Assembly (NCBI RefSeq): GCF_024498195.1
Contig: NZ_CP101824.1
Span: 2,356,001 to 2,420,000 of the forward strand
Origin: Halovivax cerinus
Lineage (GTDB): Archaea; Halobacteriota; Halobacteria; Halobacteriales; Natrialbaceae
Direction of reading: 5' to 3'
Length of the DNA: 64,000 bases
Positions 60,851-64,000 of this stretch are shown here, piece after piece (the stretch's first letter is position 1; each line of letters opens with the position of its first letter). Position numbers and translations under genes: made by a program. The notes under the pieces are model-generated. The model did no database searches. It worked only from the letters and a program-made list of their open reading frames with translations, and was not told the origin of the DNA.

Positions 60851-61085
60851 GTCTTGCCATTCGGTCTGGCCTGAACGTGATTTGTATTCAGCAATGGACG
60901 TGGGAACTCTTTGTCACCACCTCTACCGGGGCGATTCGAGTCCTGTCGAGCCCATCGTCCGTAGACGGTGCCTGGATGCGGTCGCTGTCTCATCGGAGCA
61001 GACCGGGGTGGACGCCGGTCTGTCGTGGAATGCTAGCACGGATCACTGGCGAAGATTTTTCCTGTGTGAGTGGGTACCGAACTGT

Positions 61086-62768
61086 ATGTCCCGTGACCGG
61101 GCCCTGTTGCAGCGGGCCCTGGACCGTGGCGAGGAGGACGGTGGCAACGTCGAATTCAAAGAGCGTCTCTCCCGACACATCCACCTGGCCGAGGGACGTC
61201 GCGAGAGTCTCGCTGCGCAATTGCGCCATCGGGTTCTTTCGGGCGACGGAGAGGCGACCTACGTCGTTGGCGTCACCGACGACGGCGGCCTCGCCGGCAT
61301 CTCGCCGGACGCGTTCTCCGAGTCGATGGACGTCCTCTCTCTGCTCGCCGAGGAAGCCGACGCCCACATCGAGGACGTCCAGACGTGGGGCGTGGATCGA
61401 TCCGACGCGGATGCGGACTCGTCCGTCGGGGACGGGAAGGCAGGCGCGTCGGAGGGTGCCAGCGAGACCGAGTCCACGGGCGGGCTCGTCGGCGTCGCGA
61501 CTATCTGTGACGGCGCGGTTCTCGAGACGGACACCGAACACGTCGTCGTCGGGACGGCCGGCCACGTCGACCACGGCAAGTCCACCCTCGTCGGTTCGCT
61601 GGTGACCGGCCGGGCCGACGACGGCGAGGGCAACACGCGAAGCTTTCTCGACGTCAAGCCTCACGAGGTCGAACGCGGCCTCTCGGCGGACCTCTCCTAC
61701 GCGGTTTACGGGTTCGACGACGATGGCCCGGTTCACGTTCGGAATCCGAACCGGAAGGGCGACCGCGCGGCTGTCGTCGAGGAAGCCGACCGACTCGTCT
61801 CGTTCGTCGACACCGTCGGGCACGAACCCTGGCTGCGGACGACGATCCGTGGCCTCGTCGGGCAGAAACTCGACTACGGGTTGCTCACCGTCGCGGCCGA
61901 CGACGGGCCCACCCGTGTCACGCGCGAACACCTCGGGGTCCTCCTCGCGACGGATCTGCCGACCATGGTCGCCATCACGAAGACGGACCTCGTCGAGGAC
62001 GAGCGCGTCGAGGAAGTCGAACGCGAGGTCGAACGCCTGCTGCGCGACGTCGAGAAGTCGCCGCTGTCGGTCGAGCGCCACGGCGTCGACGCCGCCGTCG
62101 AGGAGATCGACGAGACGGTCGTTCCGATCGCCCGCACGAGCGCGGTCACGATGACGGGCCTCGACACCCTCGACGAATTGTTCGACCGGTTGCCCAAGAC
62201 CGCGGGCGAGGACGGCGAGTTCCGGATGTACGTCGATCGCTCCTACTCGGTGACCGGCGTCGGGGCGGTCGCATCGGGGACGATCAAGTCGGGTGCGGTC
62301 GAGGCCGGCGACGAATTACTCGTCGGTCCGATGGCCGACGGCGGGTTCCACGAAGTCGAGGTGCGCTCCATCGAGATGCACTACCACCGCGTCGACAGGG
62401 CTCGCTCCGGTCGGATCGTCGGTATCGCGCTGAAGGGGATCTCCGAATCGGCCCTGGAGCGAGGGATGGTCCTCCTGCCCGCCGACGCAGATCCCGAACC
62501 CGTCCGGGAGTTCGAGGCCGAGGTGATGGTGCTCAACCACCCGACCCGCATCGGGGATGGCTACGAACCCGTGGTACACCTGGAGACGATCGGCGAGGCC
62601 GCGGCGTTCTACCCCGAGGGTGGTCGTCTCCTGCCAGGCGACACGGGAAAGACACGCATTCGTTTCAAGTTCCGTCCGTATCTCGTCGAGGAGGGCCAGA
62701 AGTTCGTCTTCCGCGAGGGCCGCAGCAAGGGCGTCGGTACGGTGACGGACGTCACGCCCCGAGTCTGA
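61086..62768 (+). CDS. GTPBP1-like translational GTPase
   Basis: The 560-residue protein has an N-terminal AlbA_2-like part (GNVEFKERLSRHIHLAEGRR, GEATYVVGVTDDGGLAGISP) and an acidic linker of about 30 residues. The G domain then shows G1 GTAGHVDHGKST, the DxxG-equivalent SFVDTVGHEPW, TKTD in place of NKxD, and RTSAVTMTG. Beta-barrel domains II and III follow (GVGAVASGTIKSGAVEAGDE; VFREGRSKGVGTVTDV at the end). It resembles the archaeal/eukaryotic GTPBP1 group related to EF-1A, linked to translation or mRNA surveillance. The ATG at 61086 starts directly before the conserved region. Confidence 0.88.
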   Translation: MSRDRALLQRALDRGEEDGGNVEFKERLSRHIHLAEGRRESLAAQLRHRVLSGDGEATYVVGVTDDGGLAGISPDAFSESMDVLSLLAEEADAHIEDVQTWGVDRSDADADSSVGDGKAGASEGASETESTGGLVGVATICDGAVLETDTEHVVVGTAGHVDHGKSTLVGSLVTGRADDGEGNTRSFLDVKPHEVERGLSADLSYAVYGFDDDGPVHVRNPNRKGDRAAVVEEADRLVSFVDTVGHEPWLRTTIRGLVGQKLDYGLLTVAADDGPTRVTREHLGVLLATDLPTMVAITKTDLVEDERVEEVEREVERLLRDVEKSPLSVERHGVDAAVEEIDETVVPIARTSAVTMTGLDTLDELFDRLPKTAGEDGEFRMYVDRSYSVTGVGAVASGTIKSGAVEAGDELLVGPMADGGFHEVEVRSIEMHYHRVDRARSGRIVGIALKGISESALERGMVLLPADADPEPVREFEAEVMVLNHPTRIGDGYEPVVHLETIGEAAAFYPEGGRLLPGDTGKTRIRFKFRPYLVEEGQKFVFREGRSKGVGTVTDVTPRV

Positions 62769-62858
62769 CTCGAGCCGGTTTACGCCAGGTGACGGACGGG
62801 GTTCTCAGTACCGAACCTGACAGAAACAGTTAGTATTCCCGCGGGTGAACTGTCGACT

Positions 62859-63851
62859 ATGCACATCTTCGTCGCCGGCGCGACAGGCGTCCTCGGACGG
62901 CGACTCGTCGCGGAACTCGAAGATCGCGGCCACAACGTGGTCGGACTAGTACGGGACGACGCAGGCGCGGAAGCGGTCCGATCGCGTGGTGGGACGCCGG
63001 TCGTCGGTGACGTACTCGACCGCCCCTCTCTCGTCGAGGCTGTCGGGCCTGACATCGATGCCATTGTCCACGCGGCGACGGCGATTCCGACCGACGCGAA
63101 ACCGTCCGCGGCGGACTGGAAACGCAACGACCGGATCCGGATCGACGGAACCGAACATTTGCTCGCGGCGGCCAGAGAGGCCGAGGTGGGGCAATTTGTC
63201 GCACAGAGCATCGTCTGGGTCGCTCGCCAGCCCGACGGGAGCGCGTTCGACGAGACGGCGACGCCGAACCCGGATCGAACGACGGCGTCGGCGCTCGAAG
63301 CCGAGGAGCTGGTGGAAGCGGCGACGGCCGGGACCGGGATGGATGGCTGCGTTCTACGCGGCGGCTGGTTTTACGCCCCCGATGCGGCACATACGCGCCA
63401 ATTCGGCGAGCGTCTCCTCGCCGGCCGGATGCCTGTCGTCGGGAGCGGCCTCCTCGGTCGCCGGGACGCGACGCTCTCGGTGGTGCACGTCGACGACGCC
63501 GCGGCGGCCTACGCCAGCGCGATCGAACACCGCCTCTCTGGGGTGTATCACGTGGTCGACGAGGAACCGGTGACGCTGGCTGCGTTTCTGCGCACGCTGG
63601 CGGACGAACTCGGCGCGTCGGCGCCACGTCGAGTTCCCGGCTGGCTCGCACGGCTGGCCGTCGGGCGCGACACCGTCCGACTGCTGACGAACTCGATGCC
63701 GACGAATGCGGCGCGTTTTCGTGCGGAGACGGGCTGGAAACCTGTATACTCGACCTACGAGGCGGGGATCGAACGCGTCGTCGAACGGTGGCGGGAAACC
63801 GGTGCGATCGAACGGGTCGACGGTAGGTACGTCTGGCGGGGCGAGGTGTGA
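62859..63851 (+). CDS. Atypical extended SDR (NAD-dependent epimerase-like)
   Basis: The 330-residue protein begins MHIFVAGATGVLGRRLVAEL, the GxxGxxG Rossmann motif. It continues with the segments NVVGLVRDD, IDAIVHAATAI, NDRIRIDGTEHLLAAAREAE and CVLRGGWFYAPDA. The expected catalytic Y-x3-K is absent: the equivalent region reads RTTASALEAEELV, with Thr and Leu. It is therefore probably an atypical or non-catalytic SDR, as seen in some NmrA-like and complex-I-associated relatives. Length and C-terminal substrate domain (GVYHVVDEEPVTLAAFLRTL) are normal. Confidence 0.85.
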   Translation: MHIFVAGATGVLGRRLVAELEDRGHNVVGLVRDDAGAEAVRSRGGTPVVGDVLDRPSLVEAVGPDIDAIVHAATAIPTDAKPSAADWKRNDRIRIDGTEHLLAAAREAEVGQFVAQSIVWVARQPDGSAFDETATPNPDRTTASALEAEELVEAATAGTGMDGCVLRGGWFYAPDAAHTRQFGERLLAGRMPVVGSGLLGRRDATLSVVHVDDAAAAYASAIEHRLSGVYHVVDEEPVTLAAFLRTLADELGASAPRRVPGWLARLAVGRDTVRLLTNSMPTNAARFRAETGWKPVYSTYEAGIERVVERWRETGAIERVDGRYVWRGEV

Positions 63852-63887
63852 CCGGACGACGATCTACACTTGCGCCACACCGTCCGC

Positions 63888-64000
63888 TCACTCCGCGAGC
63901 CGATACCCGCCTTCGACCCGTTCGACGAGGCCGAACGCCGCGGCCCACCCGAGCAGTCGGTCGATACGGTCCGTCCAGTGCTCCGTGAGGTCGTCCCCGT
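63888..64000 (-). CDS. C-terminal end of a gene leaving the window, winged-helix-like
   Basis: Thirty-six final codons are visible on the minus strand: EHWTDRIDRLLGWAAAFGLV followed by ERVEGGYRLAE and a stop at 63888-63890. The helix-turn then GLVERVEGGYRLAE wing looks like the end of a winged-helix domain. It converges on the SDR gene (37 bp apart). Nothing can be said of its function without the rest. Confidence 0.6.
   Translation of the reverse strand, partial: GDDLTEHWTDRIDRLLGWAAAFGLVERVEGGYRLAE

Noticed and set aside
60930-61000. T-arm-like GCGATTCGAGTC suggesting a tRNA
   Set aside because: No acceptor, D or anticodon stem could be folded around it on either strand.
60990-62081. 363-codon frame opposite the GTPBP1-like gene
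   Set aside because: Antisense shadow; the plus strand has complete GTPase motifs.
1-64000. CRISPR array or cas genes
   Set aside because: No regularly spaced direct repeats with unique spacers and no Cas motifs were seen; the repeats found are tandem or paired, not spacer-separated.

Overview
The window comes from a haloarchaeon (class Halobacteria). The DNA is GC-rich with very acidic proteins. It carries an archaeal ribosomal protein S8e gene, a trpDFEG operon chained by ATGA overlaps, an adenosylcobalamin-type ribonucleotide reductase, an elongator tRNA-Met interrupted by an intron, AbrB-PhoU and HalX-type regulators, many universal stress proteins, and promoters with a TATA-like box about 25-30 bp before the start codon (leaderless style). 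The species cannot be named from the sequence. No rRNA, CRISPR array, integrase or intact transposase was seen.

Layout. 0-5.3 kb: a beta-propeller protein, an anchored membrane protein, and an aldehyde dehydrogenase coupled to an acyl-CoA-reductase-like SDR. 5.3-7.8 kb: sparse DNA with a hairpin cluster, three small genes and a tRNA-Val whose 3' end is duplicated downstream. 7.9-12.1 kb: trpDFEG. 12.1-20.5 kb: amidohydrolase, NrdJ, a zinc-finger microprotein, a HalX response regulator, a TVP38-type membrane protein and conserved haloarchaeal proteins. 20.5-26.5 kb: tRNA-Met with intron, a YadA-head/S74-chaperone-like repeat protein, a SoxB-like metallophosphoesterase, a TauE/SafE permease and an MFS transporter. 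26.5-32.8 kb: the phosphate block phoU, pstB, pstA, pstC, pstS plus a divergent AbrB-PhoU regulator, with the relic of a zinc alcohol dehydrogenase inside it. 32.8-35.7 kb: acetyltransferase, S8e, DUF2240-type protein, HAD hydrolase.

35.8-57 kb is dominated by monovalent-cation handling and stress. It holds three TrkH subunits, two TrkA proteins, two small membrane proteins placed like accessory subunits, a KhtT/KhtU-like antiporter pair, an NhaP-type antiporter, a two-TM potassium-channel-like protein, an amino-acid permease fused to two Usp domains, and two free Usp proteins. The first part (about 35.8-40.6 kb) looks AT-richer than its surroundings by eye, which suggests separate acquisition. 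Inside this block two 436-bp direct repeats flank a RelE/ParE-type toxin with a ribbon-helix-helix antitoxin. Each repeat carries a promoter-like palindrome and a tiny reading frame, intact in one copy and stopped in the other.

57-64 kb: M48 protease, an orphan sensory-rhodopsin-transducer-like protein, pyrF, a zinc-finger microprotein, a VOC protein, a GTPBP1-like GTPase, an atypical SDR, and the end of a gene that leaves the window.

The best candidates for something undescribed are: the repeat-flanked toxin-antitoxin island with its short peptide gene (43965-45543); the YadA-head/S74 protein with an in-frame upstream ORF (20882-22309); the secreted acidic repeat protein (55163-56308); the serial duplication behind tRNA-Val (7424-7717); and the three-hairpin cluster (5387-5484). 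Functions are assigned from motifs read by eye; no database search was possible.
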